From Sebastes aleutianus (taxonomy: Eukaryota > Chordata > Actinopteri > Perciformes > Sebastidae), in contig CAKAKS010000066.1 in NCBI GenBank assembly GCA_916700875.1, positions 20,451,490 to 20,515,489 on the forward strand: a stretch of 64,000 nucleotides of DNA, read 5' to 3'. The notes under the pieces were generated by a model that made no database searches, was not told where the DNA came from, and worked only from the letters and a program-made list of their open reading frames with translations. Each line of letters opens with the position of its first letter. The stretch's first letter is position 1. The translations under genes and the position numbers were made by a program. Shown here one piece after another: positions 43,798-57,700 of this stretch.

Positions 43798-46700
43798 TAC
43801 CAAGGTGGTAGAGATGCCCGTGAAAGGAGAGGAATCTCCTTCTGGCTGTGGTCCACCTGCAGCCGTGGAGGACAAGGCCGCTACACAATCCCCTCATCCA
43901 GGCGAACAGGCCCTGTCAGCAGTTCCTGCTATCTCAGCACACAATGAGGTTAACAGTCCTCAGGCCAGCTGTGCCTCTGCCGGTGTTGAAGTTAAAACAG
44001 TGGACACTGAGCCTCTGCAGCCGTCCTCTGAGGTGAATTCAGAAAAGCCATCATTGCGACCGAACACCCAGAAACCTCCCAGAGCCAGGGCGCCGATGCT
44101 CAGCTCAGGGCCCGAGGCGAGGGAACGCCTCAAGTTCATTATCGGAGCGTCAGAAGATAACTCTTCAGATGAGGATTCTCTGGTCAGCAAACCTCCAAGC
44201 GGTGTGTCTCAGCCACCGCCCTCCGCCACCAGATCCTGTCCTCAGCTGGGGTCCTCTGCAGTGCCACAGTCCAGCTCCGCAGGCATGAAGTAAGTTCTAT
44301 ATAACTGAATTTAAAGTGTCCAGGGTCAGGCATGTTTCCATCACGCCATCATGTGACTACACACAGACCTGTGAAAAGCCTTGTCTGGAAGTTGTAACTC
44401 TGGCATGTGACATAAACACGGAAGCATCTCACTCACGTTAAATATTAGTCTGAGGATCTAATAAACACTGGGTTGTTTTTTTCCTCTGGTAGAGGATTTT
44501 CTCAAAAAGTTGTGGGTCAAACATATAGCCATGTTGTGCTCCTACTTTCCCTGTCTGCACAAGCTGTGTCTTATCACCTGACTGCACGGAGTTGACCTGC
44601 GTTATTGTTGCATGCCAAACACCCCCGGCTCTATTATTGGAACGAGCGCCTGAACCAAATGACTTTGAAAACTGTGGCGTGACTCCAGGGCACAAAACAG
44701 CAAACAAAAAGACACTTTTAATCTTCCACAAATTTTTATTTTTAACTGTTTTTTACAGTCGGCATATTGGAAAGTTATTTTTATACTCAGCGATGGTATA
44801 TGATATGAATCCTATCATATGATCTTCGGTCAGAGGGGTTGTGTGTTGCACACAGCTTCATGCTCAGCTTGACATGCTTAGTTGGATTGATTTGCATAAA
44901 GCTATGTGTGCCAACGGGAAGCATCATGAAGGGGAAAAAGGTAAGAGATTTTCCTCAGAGGAATCATTTGGCAGCAGAAGAAGATTCACTTTTGAAACAT
45001 GCACAGCCTTTTCATGTCTAAAAACTTTGGCTACAGATTTGGCTTGGATACTAGTTGCTTTCTTTTATAAATGAAGTAGAAAGAACACTTTTGTCCTGGT
45101 GCCTCTTTGTATATTTAGAAGAAGCAGACTGTGATCTGTCACAGGGGATCTGTAGATTATTTTGCGGCAAATGTGGGAGGAGAGTAGGAAGAGAGCACAT
45201 GAGAGGAAGCACTTTTTTAGTGGTTTGTTGTTGTTTTGATCTGGTTTGGTTTGGTTTTTGATTTTCAAATGTAGTTTCACTACTGAAGGACAATAAGTAG
45301 GCCGTATAATGTCAGGGTCTCATATCTCTGAAGGTAAGTGCTATTAAAAGTTGGATTCCGTTCTTTGTAATCTGATACTGTTGCTGCAGTGTTTATTACG
45401 TGCACAGTTATCACATGCTTTGTGTTACAGCTGCAGAAATAATGAGAAAATGCACAATTACTTTGTACTAAAGTAGAATAGAAACCATAGCAACTTCTGC
45501 ATACATGTTTGCGAACAGGGAGGATCTCTGTTGTGGCCATACTGTTGTTATGTAACTGAACAGAGCTCGTCTTGGCACACATTAGTTTGAGGAAATAAAA
45601 AAAACACTGGACAATGTGTAGTACCCTCTAGAGGAGGGAACTGCAACTTGCTTTTATGAAGCAGTAAAAGTAGAAAAAGCAGTGAAGCAGTCCCTAAGTC
45701 CTGTTTGTATCAAGTAGAAAGTCACTGTTTGTTCTGTGTTTAATTGAACTCTTGCCTCGTGTCCTGGAAAAACATCAGTAAATGGATAAACAATTCATGA
45801 TACAAGCTGCAAAAGGTTATCAAAGTGCAATCTGTATTTCCTGAACAATACAGGAGTTAAGTTTAAAGTTCATTTCGAATCAGACAGAATTGCACTCCAA
45901 CTTCACGATATCGCTCACTGATGCAACACAGGTGTTCCTCTCAGTGATATCCTAACATGGGACAGCATTTCTATGAAGTGGCTTGTGGTGTTATTGCAGC
46001 GAGACTTTGGAATGAACACGCTACGTATGAGCCAGCTGATAATTATGGTACGTAAAATCATCGTTGCTTTGCTATTGTCTTAATGCAAGCTGTGTTCCAA
46101 AATGTCTCTTATTCTGTGTTGTAATACTAGTGTTGTTTTAATTATAAGGGATTTCAAATAATGAAATTACCATGTCAGTAAAGTTCAGTTTTACTACTTT
46201 AATAACTTAACCACCCTTTTTAACCTTGCAAGAATCTGAAGTCAAACAGTAAACCAGATGAGGGGATCCACTCTTGGAACAAAAAAAATGTAGCTTGTGA
46301 TTCTAAAACCAATCTGCTTTAGCTGTTTTTTTTTATGTGATTAGATGATTATATTGACTTTGACAGCCAGATAAAGTGGCACATTTCATTGCCTCCAAGT
46401 GCAGTGAACTATATTGATAATTATTATCACTGACTGCTATGTAGAAATAACCTAATAGTGCTTCATGTATATTGGGGGGGGTTAGAAAATATAGAATATC
46501 ACGATTTAATGTTGTGTAATGTTTTGTGATACTCTATCGATTTTAATTAATAGTATACATGCAAAGATGAACTCAGTCAATACTTTATTTCATTTGCAAA
46601 GAGATGTGCCCTCTCAAAGTAGTGCTATGATGTCGGATGTTACAAGGACTGTGATAAATGCATAAACTCATTACTCAGATTTTATACACATGGTGGTGTG

Positions 46701-48680
46701 TTCTTTATATTTAACAGTTTTCCTAAAATTGGATTTAAAAAAATCTCAATATATCGCTTTACTTACAGTATCACAATATATCGTAATATATTGAATCGTA
46801 ACCCCTATATCATGATACGTATCGTATTCTTGACAATACACAGCCCTAATGAATATCGTTATCTGTTGAAATCCCAGTAAAGGAGAAGGCTGTATATCAA
46901 TTCCACTTAACCCCATAATCTCAAATTAAAGCTGATAATGAGTTTGGACTTCACATTGTTAATCAGAAATGGAGTAAGATATACTGGAAAAACAAAGTTT
47001 GGAAACTTGTTTGGTGGATTATTTCTCTGTTGTTACAATGCTAATGGTCATTGTATTTTACATCGTTGGAAAGCCTGTTTATTTACCTTCGCGATGATGT
47101 CCAACTTGTAAGGATCATGCATTTGTGGGATGAGCAGCACAGATGATTATGTGGGTAGCGCCCAAGAAAAATTTGCCAAAATGCTCTGCCAATGGTAAAC
47201 AGTGTATTCTCATGAGGCTACCAGGAAGCCTGCAATGACTGCCCTTCACCGTCAGGCCCATTTGCGCTGGTGTCGACAACACAGACAATGGAACCTGAAC
47301 ATGTGGGGGAATGTCATGTTCAGTGATGAGTCAAGGTTCTGTCTGCGAAAGTTGGATGGCAGGGTCAAAGTACGGAGACGACGTGGAGAACGCCATGCTG
47401 ATTGTTGAACCGATGGAGTAACAGCTTTTGGTGGGGGCAGTGTCATGGTGTGGGGAGGCATCTCCCTCACTGGCAAAACAAGGCTTGTCATCATTGAAGG
47501 CCATCTCAATGCAGGGAGATATCGGGATGAGATTCTGCAGCCAGTGGCGATCCCATATCTCCACAATCTGGGACCTAACTTCATCCTCCAAGATGACAAC
47601 GCTCGCCCCCACAGAGCCAGGGTTATCACAGACTACCTCCACAATGTGGGAGTAGAGAGAATGGAACGGCCTGCCAAGAGTCCACACCTCAACCCAATTC
47701 AACACTTGTGGGATCAGCTTGGGCGTGCTGTATGTGTTAGAGTGACCAACACAACCCACGCTGGCTGACCTGCAACGAATCCTGGTTGAGGAATGGAACG
47801 CCATCCCACAGCAACGTGTGACCAGGTTGGTGACCAGCATGAGGAGGAGGTCCCAGGCTGTTGTGGCTGCGTATGGATCTTCCACCGCTACTGGGGCTCC
47901 TGACGGTGTATTAAATGAATAAAGTGTAAAATAGCCAGTATGTCTTATTTGTTCCTTGATACTGATAGAGAATTCAATCATCCAATCCACCAAACAACTC
48001 AAAACAAGAGTCAACACCAACAGGAGAATACACTGTTTACCATTGATGGAGCATTTTGGCAAATTTTTCTTGGGCGCTACCCACATAATCAGCTGTGCTG
48101 CTCATCCCACAAATGCATGATCCTTACAAGTTGGACATCATCGCAAAGGTAAATAAACAGGCTTTCCAACGATGTAAAATACAATGACCATTAGCATTGT
48201 AACAACAGAGAAATAATCCACCAAACACAAGTTTCCAAACTTTGTTTTTCCAGTTTAGTATACAGATGCAAAATGGAAGTAACATACTGACATAAACTGT
48301 CAGGTGTCACTAAAACTAGCCTGGCTGGTTGATTTGTGATCTTTTCAATACATGTTTTATCAATCAAGACTTCTACTGTAACTGATGGAAACAGCCTTGA
48401 TTGGGCTAAGGTAAAGTCTATATGAATGCATCGTGCTGATGACGCATTTAACCTTTTATTGTCTCTGATTATCGGTGAACATCAGATAAAAAGGGGCACC
48501 AAGAGTGACAGCGACAGATTGCTTTTTTTCCATGAGTTGTTTTCTATGAAGAGCAGTTGTACAGTGCTATTTAGAAGGTAAGGTCAGAAATAAATAGGCT
48601 GGTCCACAGTCTGTATTTGCCTGTTGAGGACAGAGACTGAACTTTAACTTGAGTTTTTGATTTTCAGTGCTGTTGCTCCC

Positions 48681-48721
<41 letters not shown>

Positions 48722-51700
48722 ATATAGTTTGTTCACAGCCTGTTGCTTTTTTACCGGCTCGGGTCTGACATTATGAAGGATGATCTGCAGCTTCCTGGAT
48801 TATTTGATATATTGTTCTGCTGATATACATATCAGAATATACACCGAGGTAATTGTGTTTTGCTGTATTACTGGACAAGATGACTAACCGTGAGCTTTCC
48901 TCTGCAGGCCTAGCATGTCTGGTCTTCACTTGGTGAAAAAGGGACGTAAACACAGAAAGATGGATCTACAGAGGGACTTCACCGTGGCCTCTCCGGCCGA
49001 GTTTGTCACTCGATTTGGTGGCACCCGTGTCATTGAAAAAGTAAGAATGAGAGCCCTTCCTATATTTTTGAATGTGTTTTTGCAGCATTTCTGTCTTTCT
49101 TAATGGCTTCACAAGTGGTTTTCTGTTTCTGTTGCAGGTGCTGATCGCCAACAACGGTATCGCCGCAGTCAAATGTATGCGCTCTATCCGTCGTTGGGCC
49201 TACGAGATGTTTCGTAATGAAAGGACCATCCGTTTTGTCGTCATGGTAACCCCTGAGGACTTGAAAGCTAATGCAGGTCATTGTGAACATGACACTTATC
49301 AGTTTTTATTACTCAGCAGTTATCACTGAGCAGTTATCTGGGTGAGGCTGAGAGAAAAACACTAGCTGTTTGACTAAATCCTGTACTGTTTAATTAACTA
49401 TCAATTGTCATATGTTGCGCTCTTCCCTTATAGAATACATTAAAATGGCCGACCATTATGTGCCTGTACCCGGTGGGCCCAACAACAATAACTACGCCAA
49501 CGTAGAGCTGATAGTGGACATCGCTAAAAGAATCCCAGTGCAGGTACTCTACACCGTTTAGATCAAAAACAGTGGTCTTTCTGGCCTGTAACCTCTTTTC
49601 TCTTTGACCTTGCCAACCTGTTAAAGGGACAGTTCGTGTGTTTTGAAATGGGGGTTGTATGAGGTACTTACCTATCTATAGTCAGTGTATAACCTACAGT
49701 AGATAACGGTCGTAAATGAGTTTGGAGAAACCGACAGGAGTACCGGCACAAGAGCAAAGCAATGTACTGCTGTGGGCGGGGACGGCAGAAATATTATTTT
49801 AGTCACCTAAAAGAAAGGCTCCCCTAAATAATTGATATCCGTTTAAGTGTTCGCTATACTTCGAATATTTTCATCCCTTTATCTTGCCATCAGACAGGCC
49901 TTTCCTTCTCCTTTCCGACAGGGTACTGAACTGAACATTAAACATACCTATGCTCGTCCAAAGCCAGCAGGCTCAGATGACAAAAGCAGTTTAGATCCGT
50001 TTCAGTTCAGTTCCCCGTCAGAAAATATTCTAATATAGCGTACACTTAAACAGATATCAATTTCTTTAGGTGAGCCTTTCTTTTATGTGGCTAAAATGCA
50101 TTTTTCTGCCGTCCCCTTCCACACCACTGTATTGCTTTGCCCCTGTCTGCTTCTCCAAACTGGGGGCGCGCCGACTGTCATCTCCTGTAGGTAATACACT
50201 GACTATGGATAAGTACCTCATACAACCCCACTTCAAAACACCCAAACTATCTCTTTAATAAAAACTGTCTTAAATGACACGTGTCTGTGTGTATTACTAT
50301 TAACAGGCTGTGTGGGCTGGTTGGGGTCATGCCTCAGAAAATCCCAAACTGCCTGAGCTGTTGGACAAAGCAGAAATATCCTTCTTAGGTAAAAATCCGG
50401 TTTTAAACCAAAGAATGTTGTTTTTATTTTGTTTAATCGCACCTGTGTGAGATCTCATTGTTACTTGGCTGTATATCTTTCAGGGCCATCCAGTAAGGCC
50501 ATGTGGGCTCTCGGGGATAAGGTGGCTTCTTCCATTGTGGCTCAGAGTGCTGACATTCCCACGCTGCCATGGAGTGGATCAGGTGATGCTTGACCTCCAG
50601 CATTGTCTCAGTTCACACAATGTAAAGTAACACAAACTGTGTTTTTATGTTCTCATCTTTGTGTGCCGTGGTGCTTCAGGTCTGAGAGTAGACTGGGAAG
50701 AAGATGACCAGTTTCTGGGTAATGTGATCAGTGTTCCTCCGGAGATCTACGCAGGGGGCTGTGTTCTGGATATAGACGATGGGCTGGCAGTAAGCATATA
50801 TAGCAAAGTCATCATAATGATATCTTCACATTTGCTTCTTTTTTCCCCCAAAATGATTCCCTTCAAGCAAGTTGCTGAGTCATATGTTACGTGGTGTTTC
50901 TTTGCAGGGGGCTGAGAAAATTGGTTATCCGGTTGTTATCAAGGCATCTGAGGGAGGAGGTGGAAAAGGGATCCGTAAAGTCGAAAGTTCTGAGGATTTT
51001 CCAAGTCTCTTCAGACAGGTTTGATTTAATTTATACCGCTTTTATACAGTTGAATTTGATATAGTTCTTGCAGATAAGTTTTTTTTTTCTTTTCTTTTGG
51101 AGTGCAGGTTCAGACAGAGGTACCCGGCTCGCCTATCTTCATCATGCAGCTGGCTCAGCATGCCAGACACCTGGAGGTTCAGATACTGGCTGATGAGTAT
51201 GGAAATGCCATCTCTCTGTTTGGACGAGACTGCTCCATCCAGAGGAGGCACCAGAAGATCATAGAGGAGGCTCCTGCCACCATCGCTTCTGCCTCGACAT
51301 TCGAGCAAATGGAACGGGTCAGTTTACGTCACTGCACGTATGCATTTATTGTCCCACCCTAATTAACTTCTCTGGTTGAGACTTGACATTTGGTCTCCTC
51401 TTTCTGACCCAGTATGCTGTGAGACTGGCCAAGATGGTGGGCTATGTGAGTGCAGGTACTGTGGAGTATCTTTTCTCTGAAGACGGAAGTTTCAACTTCC
51501 TGGAGCTGAATCCTCGCCTGCAGGTTGAACATCCCTGTACAGAGATGATCGGAGATGTAAACCTGCCAGCTGCCCAGCTTCAGGTAAAAGAAGAAGAATC
51601 ATACCACAGTAACAAAATGAGACTATAGCCAGAGATCCAAACCTTCCATTTTAACTCTGTGTGCTCATCTCTCATAGATTGCGATGGGCATCCCCCTTCA

Positions 51701-54700
51701 TAGAATTAAGGACATCCGCTTGCTTTATGGAGAAACTCCGTGGGGTGACAACGTCATTAACTTTGAGAATCCAGAGTACACGCCAAGTCCAAGAGGTCAC
51801 GTCATAGCTGCACGGATCACCAGTGAGAACCCTGATGAGGTAGAGCTCAATTTCACCACAAACATATTTTGTTATGTTCTTTTGATTTGCATCACTGACT
51901 CATCGTCTCTCACAGGGGTTCAAGCCCAGCTCTGGCACCGTCCAGGAGCTGAACTTCCGCAGCAGTAAAAACGTCTGGGGTTATTTCAGCGTGGGGGCAA
52001 CTGGAGGCCTGCATGAATTTGCAGACTCCCAGTTTGGACACTGTTTCTCCTGGGGCGAGAACCGCGAAGAAGCCATTTCGTAAGCCTTCCTTTTTTTTTG
52101 TTCCAATGATTGCGTGATCTTTAGCAATTAAAGCTTTCAGGTGTCGCCTCTGAGGCAACGACCAGTAGCTCCCTGATGTTGTAACTGCCCATGATGTAAT
52201 AAAACAATGTGGACAATGCAATGACCTGCCAATAATATAATAAAATCTTAGAAGACAATTGTACAATATACTTTTGCACCTAAGGCAATTTCTTTATGGC
52301 AAAATATTATAATATAATATGGAGTTTGAGCATAAAAAAATACATGTTTATCAGGTGTCATATTTGTGTGCTTCAGGAACATGGTGGTGGCGATGAAGGA
52401 GCTGTCTATCAGAGGTGACTTCAGGACCACGGTTGAATACCTCATTAAGCTACTAGAGACAGAATGCTTCAGAAATAACGACATCGACACTGGCTGGCTG
52501 GATCATCTCATTTCAGAGAAAGTGCAGGTAGGAGACTGAAGAACTTGTGCCATAAATCATTACACAGCTAAGTACTTGGTCACTGAATTTGTGTGTAGTT
52601 TGTTTATTCATGAAGCCACATGCTCTTCTTGCAGGCGGAGAGACCAGAGACCATGCTGGGTGTTGTTTGTGGGGCTTTGCATGTTGCTGACGCGGGCTTC
52701 CAAAAGAGCATGTCTGACTACCTGCATTCACTGGAAAGGTCAGTCAACACAGTCCCCTCTTATTAATGTCTCACTATACTGTATGTCTATATAATTGACT
52801 CATAAAAACTGCTGCATCTATAGAGGCCAAGTACTGCCTGCAGCCAGTCTCCTCAACTCTGTCAATTTGGACTTAATATATGAAGGAGTCAAGTTCTGCC
52901 TCAAGGTATCTGCTTTAATCCCTTCACACATTCCTTGTTTGACTTTCGCCTTTTTAAATTAATAAATGATCACTTCTGCTACCTGCAGGTTGCCCGCCAA
53001 TCCCCAACAACCTATGTGCTCATGATGAACGGCTCCAACATTGAGATAGATGTCCACAGGCTGAGTGACGGTGGCCTCCTGCTGTGCTACGACGGCAGCA
53101 GCCACACCACCTACATGAAGGAGGAAGTGGACAGGCAAGAGTGCTTGAATATCTATATCTGTTTGTTTGTTTTACTCATATTTTAATTGTATTTTTCTGA
53201 TATACTTCCCCTCAGCTACCGCATTACTGTTGGCAACAAGACTTGCGTATTTGAGAAGGAGAAGGATCCCACGGTGCTAAGGTCGCCCTCTGCTGGTAAA
53301 CTGCTGCAGTACATTGTTGATGATGGAGGCCACATCTGTGCAGGAGAGATCTACGCAGAGATTGAGGTGAATATGACAGATTTTTTTGTAAAATTCTTGA
53401 GGCATGCTGTGTTTTTTTTGTATTTTTATTGACTGGCTGTTTGCGCTGTATGGTTTCAGGTGATGAAGATGGTGATGACGTTGACCGTGCAGCATACTGG
53501 TTGTGTCCACTTTGTCAAGAGACATGGAGCGGTTCTGCAGCCTGGCTGCGTGGTGGCACGTGTAGAACTGGACGACCCCAGCTGTATACATCGGGTAAAT
53601 GAATGAATGAGAATCACAACTTACAGTGCATCAATTGTTCTCTTAATTGTGTCTAATAATTTATAATATTATTCAGGTATTAGGTTGATCAAATATTGGC
53701 TAAAAAGTGTCAAATTAGCCATTTTGGCACATTTTGGTCTGAGTTTGTTTATATTTACTCATTAAAATGGTATATTGAAAGTGTTTATTGTTGGCTGTTT
53801 AAACTCTAAACAAATAATTCTATTCTGTGCCTCATGTTTTAATTTTAATTCTGTTTTTTCCTGCTTTGACCTCCTGTCATAGGTGGAGCTCAACACGGCC
53901 ATACTGCCACCCCAGCAACCACTGCCCATTGTTGGGGAAAAGCTTCACCAGGTGTTTCACTGCGTGCTGGAAAACTTGGTTAAAGTCATGGACGGCTACT
54001 GCCTGGAAGAGCCCTTCTTCAGCAGCAAGGTATACAGCAGGCTTTCTGCCACTGCTGATTCTTAAATTATATAATCAGTTGTATTAATCATATGTGCATG
54101 TTCATGTCTGCAGCTGAAACAGTGGGTGGCTACCCTGATGAGGACCTTGAGGGACCCCTCGCTGCCGCTGTTGGAACTCCAGGAGATCATGACGAGCCTG
54201 GCGAGTCGTGTTCCTTCCAGTGTTGAGAAAGACATCCGTAAAGTCATGGCCCAGTACGCGAGCAACATCACCTCTGTCCTCTGCCAGTTCCCTAGCCAAC
54301 GGGTGAGTGATTCACCGTGACATACTGCTGGTTGCAGGTGTGCAAGTTCTTTAAATAATCACTGTTGTGACATGATGTTTCTCTTTGTTTATTCCAGATT
54401 GCAAATATTCTAGACAGCCATGCGGCGACCCTACAGAGGAAGGCTGACCGAGAGGTGTTCTTCATGAACACTCAGAGTATCGTTCAGCTGGTACAGAGGT
54501 TCGTTTTAAACTTTTTTTGTCTGATGCAGATTGTACAGCAGTAATACATAACATAAAGGGCAATATTGCATTGATTGTTTGAATATGTCTGGTACAGGTA
54601 CCGCAGTGGGACTCGTGGTTTCATGAAGTCTGTGGTTCTCGATCTGCTGAAGCGATACCTGCAAGTAGAGATGCAGTTTCAGCAAGGTGACATTAATATT

Positions 54701-57700
54701 AACACACTAGATTCTAGATGGGGCATTTTCTTTAATAACTTTGTTTTGTTTGTCATAGCTGACATGATTTGACTCTTGTGCTCACAACCAGCTCACTATG
54801 ATAAGTGTGTCATCAACCTGAGAGAGCAGCACAAACCGGACATGAGTCCTGTGCTGGAGTACATCTTCTCTCATGCTCAGGTCTCCAAGAAGAACATCCT
54901 GGTCACAATGCTCATAGTAAGGCCTCAATACTGGCACACATAAATGAAACAATCCTCCAACACTGAAGTTTTAGTGAAAGACACTTTGTACACTGTGTAG
55001 GACCAACTGTGTGGAAGGGATCCCACGCTAGCAGATGAGCTGATGGCCATCCTGAATGAGCTCACGCAGCTTAGCAAGATGGAGAACTCGAAGGTGGCCC
55101 TGAGAGCCAGACAGGTAACAGACCACCTGTTATGTGTCAGTTAAACACTATTCTGTCTGTTTTAAAGAGGACCTGAAAGAGGGAAGAGACCCTGAAGAGG
55201 GTCTGAAAAGTGAAGCCAATGCTGAAGTGCTTTAAACTTGCATTCTTTCTAATAGCCAGCAGGGGGCGACTCCTCTGGTTGCAAAAAGAAGTCTGATTGT
55301 ATAGAAGTCTCTGAGAAAATGAGCCTACTTCTCACTTGGTTTATTACCTCAGTAAACATTTTAAACATGAGTTTATGGTCTCAATCGCAAGTTTCAAGTC
55401 TTCTTCAACACAGCATGATGTTCATTTAGTAAATTATGGTCCCATTTAGAGTCAAATAGACCATAAAGCAGGGTATGCTTTAGGGCGTGGCTACCTTGTG
55501 ATTGACAGGTCGCTACCACGCCGTTGTCCGTGTTTTTGTTTTACAACTTTCACCCTTTCACAGTGTGTTTTCAATTCATGAAAATTAATTATAACCTTTT
55601 TTGTCGCCTTAAAATGCCTTTTTTTCTGTAACGTGATGATGTCACCAAGTAACACGTTTGCATAATACTTGCCTTGCGGCGAGTTTGGCATGCCCTCAAA
55701 CAAAGCTGGTTAGAGCAGAGCTGGAGCGGAGTCCGAAGAGTTTGATTTGGTTGACCAATCACAACAGTGGGCCAGCTGACCAATCAGAGCAGACTGGGCT
55801 TTTCGGAAGGCGGGGGGGCGTTTCAGACAGAGGGTAAAAAGAGGTGCTGCAGCACAGCTGGTATGAGAAAAATAAAGCGTTTTTGATCATTTAAGCATGT
55901 TAACATGTTCTAGTAGAAACCCAAAATACAAGTATGCACCTGAAAATAAGCATAATATGCCCTCTTTAAATATATTATTAAATCTGGCAGACAGGATACC
56001 TCAAGTTGGATTCAAGTGATATCTTTTCTTTTATCAGACTTGTATAAAGTCTCAAATTTCAAGAAATGATGCACCCTTTTTACATTCAGGTTATTCCATC
56101 TGTATAGAAATGATATTATATTTGTAAATGTGTCATAGGTCTTGATTGCATCCCATTTACCATCATACGAACTGAGACACAACCAGGTGGAGTCCATCTT
56201 CCTGTCAGCCATTGACATGTATGGCCACCAGTTTTGTCCAGAAAACCTGAAGGTTAGCATTGTGTGGAGAAATACATTGCAATCATAATTTTTTTAGCAG
56301 CTTGAATATCAAATGAATATAATTTTTTCTCGTTGGCACAGAAACTCATCCTTTCTGAAACTTCCATTTTTGATGTTTTGCCAAATTTCTTCTATCACGT
56401 CAATCAAGTTGTCTGCATGGCTGCATTGGAGGTACGGTCAGTGGATTCACACCTTTCTTATCCATTTTTATTTCTTAATTAGTGATAATCACTTGTTCTG
56501 TCTTGACTTTCAGGTGTATGTGCGTAGAGGTTACATCGCCTATGAGCTGAACAGCATCCAGCATCACCAGCTGCCGGATGGAACGTGCGCTGTAGATTTT
56601 CAGTTTATGCTGCCATCGTCACATCCGAACAGGTAAAAAGTTTCCTTTACTAAACTATGCTGATAAGTATGGAAGCCCTAAGCGGACATGAATCGAACAT
56701 TTTTTTTAATGTCGTTATATCAAGATTGTGAACATGAGCTCCTCTCTCAAAGCCAGAAACCAGATCAAACTTGTGATGTCGTAGGGTATAAAGTCTGGAG
56801 CTGCTCCATAGACAATGAATGGGAGACTGATTTTGTGGACCCATAGAATGTTTGTTTTCTTTTTTATACCCAATTGAGCTTTATTCTACTGTATTGTTCT
56901 CAGTTGTGAAACAGAAAATGTTCCCATATACTCAGAACGTTCGCCTGGGTGCTCTCAGTGTCATCTGTAACATCTCTCCCATTTTATTTTATTCTATGGA
57001 GCAGTTCAGTATTAAAACCCTTTGACATCACAAGTTTGAGATTTACCACTCTAGTTTTTGGATTTGGGAGAGAGTTGTTCATGTTTACTAATATTTTTTG
57101 GACTGTCTTAGACCATAGGAATTAGATGTATGAATTTTGAAAATGGGCGTAGTTCCCCTATTTAAAAAAAACGTGAATCATGTCTTTTTAGGGCTTCCAT
57201 AGAAAAGGCTCTTGTTGCCTGAATTACTGGGGAATCACAACCACTTCCAAAGCTGGACAGATATTGCATCAACACAGCATCAGAGGCTATGATGCTGTCA
57301 CAGTGTGTGTGGGCTTCCACTGATCAAGCCGGATTTCATCAAACAAACAAATAAACAGACTTTTCATAGAATAATACCTCACTTTGTGGCTGTCTATAAA
57401 TGAATCCAGGCTTTACAAAACATTCTTCAAGTGTCCTTCAGACATCACCAGTCTTCTCTATGACATTGACCTGATAGATCAATAAATTTAAATTGATAAA
57501 GTAGTTATCCTTTACCCAGTGGTGCATGTGGAGAGTCTATAAACTGCTGCGGTAACTGCTTATGGCTAGCATTGAATGCAGAATGCTTTCACCCACTGAA
57601 TATTAATGTGATTGTGCACAGCGTCTTGTTGAGTGCTTGAATCTAATCATGACGCCTTGACGTAGAGGCAATGTTTGATCATCCACTGCTAACATTCACC

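Noticed and set aside
44438..44731. 97-codon minus-strand frame with a signal-peptide-like start
   Set aside because: There are no supporting splice context or recognised domain; it lies in acacb intron 2 near repeats.
47331..48086. 251-codon minus-strand open frame
   Set aside because: It is antisense to the Tc1 transposase remnant and has no resemblance to a known protein.
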